Program-made: the position numbers and the translations under genes
The notes under the pieces: generated by a model
Database searches by the model: none
What the model was told of the DNA's origin: nothing
The model's input: the letters and a program-made list of their open reading frames with translations, nothing else
Origin: Gamarada debralockiae
Taxonomy: Eukaryota; Ascomycota; Leotiomycetes; Helotiales; Hyphodiscaceae
Reading direction: 5' to 3'
DNA: 64,000 nucleotides
Assembly (NCBI GenBank): GCA_002803225.1
Contig: NXFV01001959.1
Location: 1 to 64,000 of the forward strand
Part shown: piece after piece, positions 34,571 through 45,769 of the stretch
Layout: every line of letters starts with the position of its first letter
Position numbering within the stretch: the stretch's first letter is position 1

Positions 34571-36023
34571 GGCGGCGTGTCGAATTGATATGGGCGAAAA
34601 TTGGCGTTAATAGAGCAAATATGGAATGGAAAGCCTGGATTTCTCAACTGGTTCAACGAGTACCAATGACCAGATCGCTGTTTACTAATCAAAGGTCAAA
34701 AATCGTCGTTCAGGGGATATTTGTTGTCACGTGACTATAAGAAGGAGTTACGAATCGATGACCCACGTGGATAGAGCAATGGGTAACTTGAGGTTGAGCA
34801 AGTAAAGGTAGAAGTTGGCTGGAAGCAAAGCAACGCTATCCTGCAGATTTGAAAGATGGTCTGATGAGATGAAAACACAAGCTTTGTGTCGCGCGGAGGA
34901 TGCCAAGCTTTTATGGACCTTCGTGAGCTGAAACTTAATTCCTCATTCGTCCAAATTCAGCTTAGAGCGACGCATAGTCACATGACTGGAAGTAATCCAA
35001 ATCAAGCTACACTAGTTTGAATAAAAGACAGCAGGTTTGTTCCCTTTTGATAGATACAATGCATCGTTAGCACAACAAAAAAAGAACCTTGGAAAAGCGC
35101 GAGACTTATGAATAGTCACGTGATTATTCTTTGGGCGCAAATGTTCGCTTAGAGCCAACATCTCGTTTCTCTCCTCTCAAGATCTGAGCAATCTGATGTT
35201 CCTTCGTCATATAGGAGAACCAAGAGAGATGTTACGATATTAGCTTCAACTCCTGTCGCCTTCGATCAGATATTTGATGCTCTAGATGCAGTTGAATCAG
35301 CTGGGTAGCCGCGAACGCATCTGGATCCTTGATGCCAATACGACTGCAAAAGATCTCGCGAATCTTCGCGATTGCGACATGCACACACTTGCGGAATATA
35401 CCTGAATATTTGATACGTGTTGGCATCGCACTGGATCCCCTCTCTGGACCGCAAAGGGACTTCGTTACATGCCTTTCGATAAACTAGTCAGAGGAGGATC
35501 TTGGGGAGGATCTCCCTTCTTGTTCAACTTGGGATGATGAGTGAGCTGGTCGGGGCAATTTGATACCCAATGAAAGTCATTTCCCACTGACAATTGAAGG
35601 TTTTGAAACAAAAGACGCCTTCGTTGCACAAACAAGTCACCAGTCTTCAAGAAGGATTTCAACAGATTACGTTCTATCAAGCGCTGCGCAATCCGCGCTC
35701 GTCCCCCATCCAATCAAGCCCATCACTCTCAATCGTGCAGACATTGTTAGGTCGATCGGAGGTTATGTTAATCCACGCGCCACCTGGCTAAACGCCGAGG
35801 TCCCCAAGTGCCGTATGCCAAACCCCGCCAAATACCGGGGATGAAGTTGATCCTTTGCCAGCCACCATTCACTACCAGAAGGGCATGCTTTTGGACTTCT
35901 CATCATATGTTATCCTCCACTCACCTGCTGCCTTGAGCCCCTAACACGCCTCTTTTTCTCACTGTATGAACCTTCTGGGTCGATCATTGACTTGAGCAAT
36001 TCAAACCTGCCTCTGCCTCTGTC
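34571..36023. other. Intergenic region, no supported gene
   Basis: Frames at 35232, 35465 and 35560 have no recognisable domain. CACGTG-type boxes near 34729, 34764 and 35117. Promoter for the PI-PLC gene at the left; decayed element sequence may begin before 36024. Confidence 0.5.
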
Positions 36024-36560
36024 TTGACCCGAAGATCCCAAGATGTAGCTGGTCTCGACGTCGTCAAACTCGATCGAATCATGCGGAGGCACCCAAATGT
36101 TCCCATTGGACCCCTAAATGGAGACGTCCGGAGCTCCCTAGACAAGCTCTCTGGGAAGCTAGATGACTTTCTTACAGGCTCGTTCAGCCTAACCTTCATG
36201 CCTGGCAGGAGTCGGATGCTCCCCTAGGGCTATGATCTAGCTACGGGCCAGCCACCAGCTGCGCCAGCAGACCCCTCCTTCCCCTTCCCCACTAGCTATA
36301 GTCGACCTCGGCGGCCCTGCTCCACTAGCTCGAGCTGCGCCGGCCGCTGCCACGGCCACGGCCATGGCTACAGCCATCGTGCTCTTGTACAAGCTCTCGC
36401 GTGATGTTGTCACAATCCCAGGCCTGTGGAGGGAGTGGACAGTCGGCCTAGGCGGCCTCCCCTCGGGTCGCGGCGCTTGACAAAATGTACGGTGGGTCCT
36501 ACAGAGCATGCCACGCTCTCTGGATTGGACTGTTCCCATTTCCCTCAGGTTCGTGCATGG
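36024..36560 (+). pseudogene. GCR1_C-domain relic, probably from a Crypton-like element
   Basis: Three pieces in three different frames line up in the order expected for a GCR1_C protein. First a helical/linker piece (LDVVKLDRIMRRHPN, SSLDKLSGKLDDFL). Then an Ala/Pro linker leading into LLYKLSRDVVTIPGLW and REWTVGLGGLPS near 36370-36465. Then, after a 1-base shift near 36466, VAALDKMYGGSYR. GCR1_C is a DNA-binding domain common at the C-terminus of fungal Crypton tyrosine-recombinase elements and high-copy GCR1-like proteins. I found no recombinase part here. The link to Crypton is inference. Confidence 0.5.
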
Positions 36561-38272
36561 GGGCTTTGCGACTGCAGCAGTAGAGCAATCCAGTGGGTAA
36601 TTGCTGCTCCTCTTGGGACTCTGGACTTGACGGTGCGATTGCTCATCAGATTCTACTCTATGCTGGTGATGGAGGTGGTAGCGAAAGCGAGAAATTGTTT
36701 CGGTAAGCTATTGCACTATCTCAGCAGTTTTGGAAACAGCACTCTGACACGGGCGAACGGCTGGTAATTTACCATCTGGCATACTTCGGTCGTGATATGG
36801 GTGGCTTGGGGTGGTGTGGGCTCTTTGTTGGATCGGGTCTTTTTGGTATGTCTGGTGGAAAGTGGGAGGATCGCTGGTGTTTGGGGTATTTTGGTAAGTC
36901 TTCCCTCATCCCAATCTCTCAAAGGTCTTCAGCAAGTAACACTGAACAGGAGAACTGGGGACTTTCGCTCCCAGACCATGTAAGCATGAGCAGTAAGTAC
37001 AAGCAGGTTATTGCCTCGACCTCTGGATCCGGAATGTGTGCTGGCTGGCTGGCGGTGCCCTATGGTTGCAAGGAGCCGTATCGGATCTCAAGGCTATCAC
37101 TTCATAGAAAGAGCTAGACAACTTCCCGACAAGAAACACCCACCAAACTTGCTCTTCTTTCCGCATCCTCTCCTCGATGACTCAATCAGTCATCCTCTAC
37201 TTTCCGCCTATTATCTCCCTCCGTTGGTCATGTACTTGACTCAACTTCCGACCTTTTATCGCCGGCGATAAGTCCGGTGCTTGCTCTCTAAAGGCCGAAT
37301 ACTTCAATTCCGTCGAGCCTCGTCCTCTTCCACTCACCTTACTTCATACCTCATATTCTCTCCGTTGACATTGTCCTTGGGCGGCCCCTGAATACGCCCG
37401 ATAAGGAATTCAAGGCCTTGTATGGGACTCAACTTCCGACTTCCTCTGCGGCGACTCGATTCCATAAGGATGACGCAAACGCGCGAGAAGTCAATAGCAC
37501 AGCACTACAATCTCCATGGAGTTCATTCTCTTCTTTCCGTCTACTTTCCGCGGATTTGTCGTTCTTTTCGATCTCCTCCTTGTTCGTCGAGGTAAATTGG
37601 TATTCAATTTCATGACGCAATCTCCACCTTTAGCTATATCCTCCTTATTGGTTCAATAAACAAGGTCATCCTATCTCGGTGGGAGAAGACGGTCGGTTGT
37701 CCTGCACCTTCAGTGGTGGCCGGCGTCAGTACTTCATTCTTAAGTCAAGCTTCTTCGACACATCACATCATTGAAGAAGAATGAAGGAAGCTGGGATGGG
37801 ACCAAACTCTTTCGAATTCTCATGTACTATACATAAATAGCTGTCAATTGACGATTCGTTCTTGCTCTGATACTGTTTGTCTTTCGTGGCTCGCCTTCCT
37901 CAGTGTATTCGAATTAAGAAATCCTCATCGAAGACACTTGCACCTAGCGGCTCGACCGCAAACACAATCGTAATCATTCAACCCGATTGAAGGATATACA
38001 TACAGTCATGACGGGGAGGTAGCTGATAATGAGGGCAATGATTGTGTACAGGGTAAGATAGAACTAAATTGTTCAACTCAAATCAACTGTTCAATGAGCT
38101 CGCCTGGTGTTTGGAGTCACGAATGCGAAAATCGAAATGATTTAGCATGCTGAATTCCCATAATATTGAAAGCAATTTTAACAAAGAACATTTACTTGTT
38201 GTATTTTGCGTATACATACTTAGTTGTTGTAAGTTATTTAGACTACCAAAAAGAATAAAAAAGGAAAAAAAA
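36561..38272. other. Intergenic region, no supported gene
   Basis: Frames at 36716, 36797, 37011 and 38147 are short and without domain support. The phrase GACTCAACTTCCGAC occurs twice (about 37235 and 37425). 3' flank of the Hsp70-like gene. Confidence 0.5.
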
Positions 38273-41200
38273 TCAGATGCCAGAATATATGTAGCCGCCT
38301 TTAATAAATTGTCTTTCCGACAGGAGTACTTCTACTCGTTCGTTAAGTTCATTTGCAGGTACTTCATCCCATGATCTCATGTCGTCATATCTCGAGGTTG
38401 TTCGACGCCGATCCGATCGACGGATATTATTCTCTTGAGCTTCCTCCTCGACCACGTGGCAATGTCGTCGACTCGGCCGCGGAGAGGCTCCGTAAATATC
38501 TTCTTGCTCATGCTGATGAGTGCCAAATCTTGGTGAGTGGGGTTCCTTTGCTTTGTCGTGCTCTCGTGGCGGAGAGGAGGCAAGTTGGGAGACATTGCCA
38601 GATGGTACCACTGGTGGCTGAGACAGCCTAGACTGCTGAGCATTGACTCTTGGGTTCGCCTGGTAGTTTAATATGTGTTAGCTTATTTTTTTTACAAAGT
38701 TACTGAATAGGGTATCTACATGTTTTGGCAGTTGCTTTCCAAACTTGGAGACTTGGCCCGCACCTGTTGAGCAGCTCGGACCGTTGATCGATTCTTCACA
38801 AGCACTCTTGGCCATTCCTTCCAGTGACCGTAGTGGCATTTCGGTGGAGTCTTTCTCAGCACTGCCACGTGATTTGTGGTCTCTTATCAACTGTTGGTTG
38901 ATTTCTTTTTGCTTGTGCTTGAGCTCGTCATCATACCACCAAGCCGGTCGTCCATACTCGCAGTTCAGGCCCAACTTTAAGCATTCCGGACACTTGGGTT
39001 CTGTTCTTCCGCGGCACTTCGCACCGCGAAAAAGACATGTCCAGCAACCTAGGCAGAGTCAGTTTAGCTGGTAAAAGGTGCAAGCTACTACAACTTACCA
39101 GCATTTTTGCGGGGGGCCCCAGGGCTGTACTCCGTGCGTCCAGAACTGCATTCGATTCGCTGCCGTTTCGTGGGCCGAACGTTTCCAGGGCTTCTCGAAG
39201 GTAGCTTGCGCGGAGCAAATTGCTTGTGCTGAGGTACACTATGACGTTGCTTCTTCAAAGGACAGCTTCCAATGCCACCTTGTGAAACCGATGAAACGTC
39301 ATTCACCTGGGATGACACTTCCGAAAGGGGCCTCGTACGATGGATTGGAACATCAGGCAGAAATGCTGCCATCATTGTTCTTGAAAAAGGTGTTGAATAT
39401 TCTTGCCCAGGAGGATCTGTCCTCAGCTGAGATGCCGTGGTTGGATGTTGAGAGTGCCCATTTAAGATAGTGGAAGGCGAGTCGGGATGTGATTCAGGCA
39501 CTTCAAACTCACTTTCAGCGTTATCGTCTGCGACTATTCCAGGTCCGAATTTGAAGCTTTCAAAAAGATGCTGTGAGATTTCCTGTGGTTGGAAGAGAGC
39601 CTTGGATTGAATGGCCTCTGAGAAGACGGCTTTTGCTGTCTTCTGTGCTTTGTTTTTCAGAGACCACGCTTTGATCCAGTATTTAGTCCCGACTTCTCTG
39701 AGCTGCATTCGAATCGAGTATCGGATCGCTTTATACGGCCTTGAGCGGGGCCGGCGAAATTCTTCAAGACCACCAAGAGAAACACCTATATCCTCGGGGC
39801 GCCATTTGATGGTCTCAGACCCCTCACACTCTGGGACTTGATAGGATGTCAATAAGAGTGGACCTGTCAGAGAGCCTTAGCAAGTTGACTTACGCAGATT
39901 TCCACATTTGTCAATGAGCCTCAAGTCTCCTTTTCGTATTGCGGCCCATTCTTCGTCCCCCGGACGATGACTGACAGTTAGAATTGTCTCACTGAACTCC
40001 AGATTTCGAGCATTTCTGCTAAAAAATCGTTTTCTGGCATTTCCAAATTCTGCTTCCGACTCACACTCATACATGTCCTTCGCATGTCTGAGTTTGGTGT
40101 CTCCCTGGCACTGAATCAGTGGACTAACGATTGACAGATGACTAAAATCAACGTTGACCTACCTGCTTCACCAGCCACTCAACGCAATAGAAGTATTCCA
40201 TTCCATCATAAGGGTCGATTTCCGTCTCAAGAAGGTTGTAAATTGGTGAATCCCGGATGGATTGGTCCACAGACCTCCAAGTGACGAGACCTTTGGTTCG
40301 CGTGATTGGGAGAAATGTTAGAAACCCATTCCTGGCGTGCATTCGTGTCAGAACGGCTCCTCGTGCAACATGCTTTTTACTATTGAGGTTCAGTAATGAT
40401 ACCATCGGAGACAATCTGCCTGTACCTACTTTTGCGAGAGGCTACGAATTTTCAAAGTTGGGAAGGTATCCTTGATGATATTTTTCACATAAGCGTTGCT
40501 GAATAATCCGCCGCCGAGAACAAGATACTAGAGCTTGTAAGTCATAAGTATAGATTCAGAGGGTATTTTGGGAGTCTACGTCGACTGGAGAGGGGTTTGC
40601 CGACGATGAATCGCAAACGCCTTGTTGGAGTTGATGCTCGATCCCACCCACAATCTTGCTCACACACTCGTCGAAACAGGACGCAATTTGTTCGCTAAAA
40701 GTTGTATTAACACAGAGAGGTTAAATTGGTGGAAATGCCGCATGAACTGACCGAGAGAATTCCATTGTGGAATTACGATCGAATGGGTCTTCAAAAGAGT
40801 ACCCGAGAAAATCACTGTAATTAACACCAAAGCTGAGCTTAAAGTTTTCATCGAATTGGCGCCTCAAATCGTGCAATACCCAGGCTCGATCTGGGTAGTT
40901 GAGGGGGACCATAGACGTAGCCACTTTCTCAAACGCATTGGAGATTATTTCGGCTCCGGCAATGATACCTGGGGATGTTTTTCAATAATCTTCGTACGAG
41001 GTTGACATTTAGTAAACTTACTTTGACTTTCGAACTCTTGAGTGAATCCTAGAGGATCCAGTTGATCAAGACGAAATCTGACAAAACACTGCCGGAATTT
41101 AGTGAGAGAGGGTTATATGCCATCGTTTTGACTCACACATGTTCCTCCGCCACCGTCTGCAACGAGATATCTCGTCCCGACCTGGAATAATGGTTAGAAA

Positions 41201-42039
41201 AAATCTCGTCGCATCCAAGACTACTTGCCTTCCAATCTTTAGTATGTGTTCCATCGGCTACCCAGGAACGAAACATTGCCTCGGGTTCGGAAACGAGAGA
41301 GACTTGGTGCGCGCGAATTGGGCCCTGAATAAAGCCTTGAAGGACTTGATCATGAGCAATGGCAGAACGACCTGGAGGAACAGCCACAACTATCTCGAGG
41401 TCCAGGTCCCGGTCGAGACCGTCTTCGTCATTGAATCTGTGCTGGCCATCGGCTCCTTCAACCAATAATTCCTTGTATAGTACTTCAACCCACCCTCGAA
41501 GTAGGTCGTCCACATTCAAGTGTAAGCCGTCAAGCTTTCGCCGGATGTTTGCCTGGATCTCTGTAATTGTTGCGTCATGTTGAGCGTCATGGTACATCAA
41601 TTTCCAGAGTTGGAAGAAGCGCTCCGTGTCGAACCCAGCTTGTCCCGGTCTCGTTTTACCTTTCAAAATTGGATCCAGGGCATTACCAGTTATTGGAAGC
41701 CGTCTTCCTTGTTTATAATACAGAGCGGCAAGAGGGTTTGTTCGACTGGTCTCGTAGGTACTCGTCCAACCAGAATATATCTTAACTTCAATCGGGGGAA
41801 CACGAACGTTTTGTTGGTGGAGGTGGTCAAGGTGGTTGAGGTCTTCCCAGAGTGCAGAGGCGGATGCTACACAGCATCGAGTAGTAGCTAGGTCGATTCC
41901 AATCACACATCTGCCTTGGGATCGGTGTGCTTGTGAAGTTGCTGCGACCAACAATGAGCAAAGAAGCAAAGAGGTGAGAGCTAACGTACTTACCTTGTAA
42001 AGCCTGCACATTTCTGTACTGAAGTTGTGAAGATGACAT
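38273..42039 (-). CDS. Hsp70-like ATPase fused to a C-terminal Zn2Cys6 cluster
   Basis: Twelve exons: 42039-41994, 41941-41229, 41181-41137, 41088-41022, 40968-40752, 40694-40580, 40527-40430, 40379-40163, 40104-39894, 39863-39099, 39048-38720, 38659-38273; total 3210 nt, 1069 residues in one frame. The first ~620 residues are an actin/Hsp70-fold ATPase of the HSPA12-like fungal type: phosphate-1 CVIGIDLATT, LEIVVAVPPG, VSLVSEPEAM, phosphate-2 YLVADGGGGT (254-268) and adenosine motif YLVLGGGLFSNAYV (402-415). A Ser-rich region with a nuclear-signal-like RPTKRQR (806-812) leads into a Zn2Cys6 cluster (Cys 833, 836, 843, 851, 854, 861) and an Arg/Gln-rich tail. The second intron (41182-41228) is GC-AG. 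The intron at 39864-39893 is only 30 nt (42 nt with an alternative donor), the weakest join. Confidence 0.78.
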
Positions 42040-42720
42040 GCTGGATGTGTATTACGTTGAGAAGAGCCTGGATCTATTAACTGAACAGAATTATGGACCC
42101 AGAAAAGTAAAAAGTGCGCAGGGCGATGCCCGAAAATGATAGAACTGAGAGGCAAAAGGCGACTGTTAGAGTGTTAGAGTTTGCGCTGACGATGGTGTTG
42201 ATACCTCAAAGATACAAACGTAGCGGTTTCTAGTATTAGCTAACGGAAGAAAACTTCCCGTGAAAGGATGTGGTACACTAAAATAGAAAATTGTGTCAAG
42301 GCTAGGGGGTTATTAAAGGTCTTGTGGTGACACCTCGTTGCCCTGCGAATTAGAGAATCAAACTCGATCGATTTTACCACACACTCTAATTCGACACGAA
42401 GTAATTTGCGGCATTGTCCACGCAGTTTGTAGCGTTTGGACAAGGATGTGGGACTTTCGCGATTGGCTAGAGCCGCGACATGGTAACACAGTCACACAAT
42501 ATGCACAGGCGTGGTCTTGGACTTTGCCGTTCCCTCAATCTGACTACCTAGTTCTTATGTAGAAGGCTTTTCAGGGGTTTCCCCATACCCCCGTAAAATT
42601 CAGTTGCTCATCGAACTAGGAATCTTTTAGTCCTGTAGCTGACTACCCAGAGACTACTTCACCAAATTTTGTAATCTGATCAAGCAAGTTCAAATTTTGT
42701 ACGATTGAATCGAACCTAAG
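42040..42720. promoter_or_regulatory. Bidirectional promoter region
   Basis: This 681-bp gap separates the divergent starts of the Hsp70-like fusion (-) and the PHD-like protein (+). It must hold both promoters. I see no strong known site. Confidence 0.5.
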
Positions 42721-44463
42721 ATGCCACAGCTACGAAAACCGAAGCCTCAAGCCCAAAGGTCTTCGAGCGAAGTTCGTCGGAAGTGCGAAAAATACAAGTA
42801 CCTTGAACATCAGGAACGCAGCGCTCGGAATTCTACTGTCGAAAAGAGGCTACTGCCTGAAGTACGCTCTGCGGGGAGAGAGGTCAACGAAGGCCCAAGT
42901 AAAATTGGAACCCAGGGAAAGAGTCAAAAGCAGTTTCGCAAAAGCCCGACGCAGAAAGAGAAAGAAGGATCGTGGTTCGATCGCCCCAAGCCTACAAGAC
43001 CGCAACTTCCTCGGGTTTGCAAATCAAGTACAATAACGTACACAGCCCCGTCGTCTTTTCGCCCAATTGAGAAGAGCGGCATTCCGAACGTCCTTCTGGA
43101 CGTCGTTCGGTCCTCTCAGCAGAAAAACACCAATAAAGTTCGTCCAGAAGACCCGCAACAGAATCTCCGGGTTGGTACTTCGAGCGCTCACGTGACTCTC
43201 CAGAGGGAGATCTCTCCGGCCACAAACGGTTTTGGCATCTGTCACGAAGATCCACGTTCCTACGAGCAAAACCAACTACCAGTGGTTCAGAAGAAAATCA
43301 TTTGTGACGCTGAAGGGTGCTTCAAAAAGTGGTTCACCAATGCGTACCTTGAGGAGTTCTTGGGGATCTGCCTCGCCGATGTTGAACGTCTGAGGCGTCG
43401 CAATGGAACTTGGTACTGTGGGGAGTGTGCATATAAAAATTGGAATCTCGGTCCTCGAAGAACAGTAACACCTTTTTCGACCTTCATTCTTCCTAAGTTT
43501 GGGACGGACAAGCTGGATGACGAGGAGGTTGGTCAATCGTTGCACCAACTTTCAGGCTTGGTCCTTCAATATATCGGCCTCGTACAGAAGAGCCCTCTGC
43601 CACCAGTGATGCGAGCCCGGCCACTTCTCCATCTCTCATGCATTCAACAAGAGACGTGGCACTCTAGCCACCCGCTTATCTCCGCATTGCGCTTAATACT
43701 CGGAACCCCACCCGGGGTATTGCTCAAGGATATGGTCATAAAATATCAACTCCAGAGCTTGGTACATTCGATTTTGATTCGTGTCATAGTCATATTCATG
43801 TTCTGCCAATTTGTCTTTTCAGCGGGGTCGCCGTTTGATGATGCGGATATCTTGCGAGCGGGCTTGCTGCACAGTAAGTTCAGGATGACCATTGATGGCC
43901 TGAAACATGCTAACATGGTCGTAGGTCGTTCTTCCGAGCTCGTAGATATGGAGATTCAAGACTATCGAATTCGGACAATGAATGAAAACTCTGGAGCTTA
44001 CGCTGAACGTCGCGCATACCGCTGTAACTTCCACGTTGAACAACTCAACGCAGTAATGATGCCCTTGGTGGGCGGTAACGAGGCCATTCGTCTGTTGCAT
44101 ACCTGTATTGCAGAACTCGCGGGCGAGTTGAACGCAAAGCTCTTCGCGTACTCGGGGACATACGCGGAGATAATGCCTAGAATTGGTGACCAGGTAGACC
44201 CCAAGGTTCATGCATCAGACGACCCAGTGGACAACTTGAAGAATATTTCCGGCCGTTATATCTTGGCCACCACCATGCTTGGCGTCAAATTCTGCCTTCC
44301 CGGGAGAGAATGGCGAATTTGCTCTCCAGCAAAGGTACGACTCTGGCCGACTTCCTCTCAAGCTCCTTCTTCATCGGAAGCTACCCTTGCAGGCCCGGCC
44401 AAAAGCTCTGATAAACGAGGCGGCTCCCAAAAACGTGCGTTTCATGATCTCACCTTATTATAA
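42721..44463 (+). CDS. Protein with a degenerate PHD-like zinc finger
   Basis: Open frame of 580 residues from ATG 42721. The N-terminal ~190 residues are basic and disordered (RKCEKYKYLEHQERSARN). Residues ~191-235 resemble the second half of a PHD finger: IICDAEGCFKKWF, a helix EEFLGICLADVERLRR, then NGTWYCGEC. The first zinc ligand pair and the usual His are not clear, so the fold is doubtful. The C-terminal half is helical with no family I know. A hydrophobic insert at 43781-43822 has GT...CAG ends, is 42 nt and in frame, so it may be an intron. Another possible intron near 44336-44393 would replace the C-terminus. If the PHD is real it would read histone tails. Divergent from the Hsp70-like gene. 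Confidence 0.6.
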   Translation: MPQLRKPKPQAQRSSSEVRRKCEKYKYLEHQERSARNSTVEKRLLPEVRSAGREVNEGPSKIGTQGKSQKQFRKSPTQKEKEGSWFDRPKPTRPQLPRVCKSSTITYTAPSSFRPIEKSGIPNVLLDVVRSSQQKNTNKVRPEDPQQNLRVGTSSAHVTLQREISPATNGFGICHEDPRSYEQNQLPVVQKKIICDAEGCFKKWFTNAYLEEFLGICLADVERLRRRNGTWYCGECAYKNWNLGPRRTVTPFSTFILPKFGTDKLDDEEVGQSLHQLSGLVLQYIGLVQKSPLPPVMRARPLLHLSCIQQETWHSSHPLISALRLILGTPPGVLLKDMVIKYQLQSLVHSILIRVIVIFMFCQFVFSAGSPFDDADILRAGLLHSKFRMTIDGLKHANMVVGRSSELVDMEIQDYRIRTMNENSGAYAERRAYRCNFHVEQLNAVMMPLVGGNEAIRLLHTCIAELAGELNAKLFAYSGTYAEIMPRIGDQVDPKVHASDDPVDNLKNISGRYILATTMLGVKFCLPGREWRICSPAKVRLWPTSSQAPSSSEATLAGPAKSSDKRGGSQKRAFHDLTLL

Positions 44464-45769
44464 CCACACAAGCTCCCAGAGCTACATCTGCCCTTTTGCT
44501 TTTACCGGACTCCTCGACATACGACACACGCTGTCACGTTTTTCCTTCTTTTGTCAATTCCGGGTCGACATACGGTGCATCCACAACTTGCACCCTCCAT
44601 CTTTGCGAAATAACACCACCAGTCTATGTTACCAGTCTGAAGAGTCTTATTGCCCAAGCCTGCCAAGCCACTTGCCCTCTTGGATACGCCATCATTTTCG
44701 GGCGGGCTCGTACTTGCGTGACCGCCCACTCATACTTAGATAGCAACCCCAGTTCTTTGCACATAATAACAAACAAATGCAAACACAATCACATCATATT
44801 GCAGGCGCTGAATTCATGTGAGCAACCAAACAAATCGAATACAATTACCAATGCTGTCAATCTATGCACACACTGGTATGCGTCCCATCCCACGTGTCCC
44901 TCGAAATTCGCTTCACGGGTACCCTCTCTCCAAAGCCATAAAGCATCTGTCACATTTGCCCCGAAGCCGGCCACAACCTGAAGGAAAGAACACGCTGAGT
45001 ACGAGAAAAAGCTTAAGATTCAAAAACGGCAACTGGAGGTAGAGCATCACATTTTCTCTTTCACTAATCTAGAATGATGGATACTCACCCTGATACACAG
45101 CATGCATTTCTCTGTCTGCCAACTATGCAATAGAACCTAGATACACCAACATTCCCTTATCTCCATATCCCTACCCAACCCATCCGTAAAATTGCAAAGT
45201 TCCCAATCTTCCATGCAATGTGGTTCTGTGTTGATGTATCAATCCATCCCAGGCTTCCAGCCAACCACTCATCTCATATCATATCCACAAAAAAAGAAGC
45301 CAAAGTCCAGGTCCATGCAAACAAGGGGTATACACACATACGACGGGCGCCAGACCATCCATAATAGTAACGCGCCAATCCATCCCTCAATCCCAATCAG
45401 CAAGCAGGACCCCCCAATCCCACCCACCTAAAGTCGAAAAGCAAGCAACTCTTGAACGCCGGAAACTGCCCCATTTCCAATTTCGAAATATCGACCGGAG
45501 AAAGAAAGAGTGTGGAAAACAAGAGACAAGAAGAAGGGAATGAAAATGTGATGCATGGGCAGCAGAAAGAAGAGTCTAGTAGAATGAGGTTACAAGAAAG
45601 CTCAAATTGGCCGTGGAGAGACTGAATAACGCCAGATATGCAGGGCAAGTATGTGCCGTGCTGGAAACCAGTCCAGCTCTTCTGTCGCTGTATTTCGCTG
45701 ATGCTAAAGGAGGGAATAGCTCGCTCTTCGTACTGACGTATATCATAATCATGACACCGGCGTCTCCTT
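44464..45769. other. Convergent intergenic region
   Basis: Lies between the 3' ends of the PHD-like gene (+) and ATG1 (-). A frame to about 44743 may be an alternative 3' exon of the PHD-like gene. Otherwise nothing supported. Confidence 0.5.
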
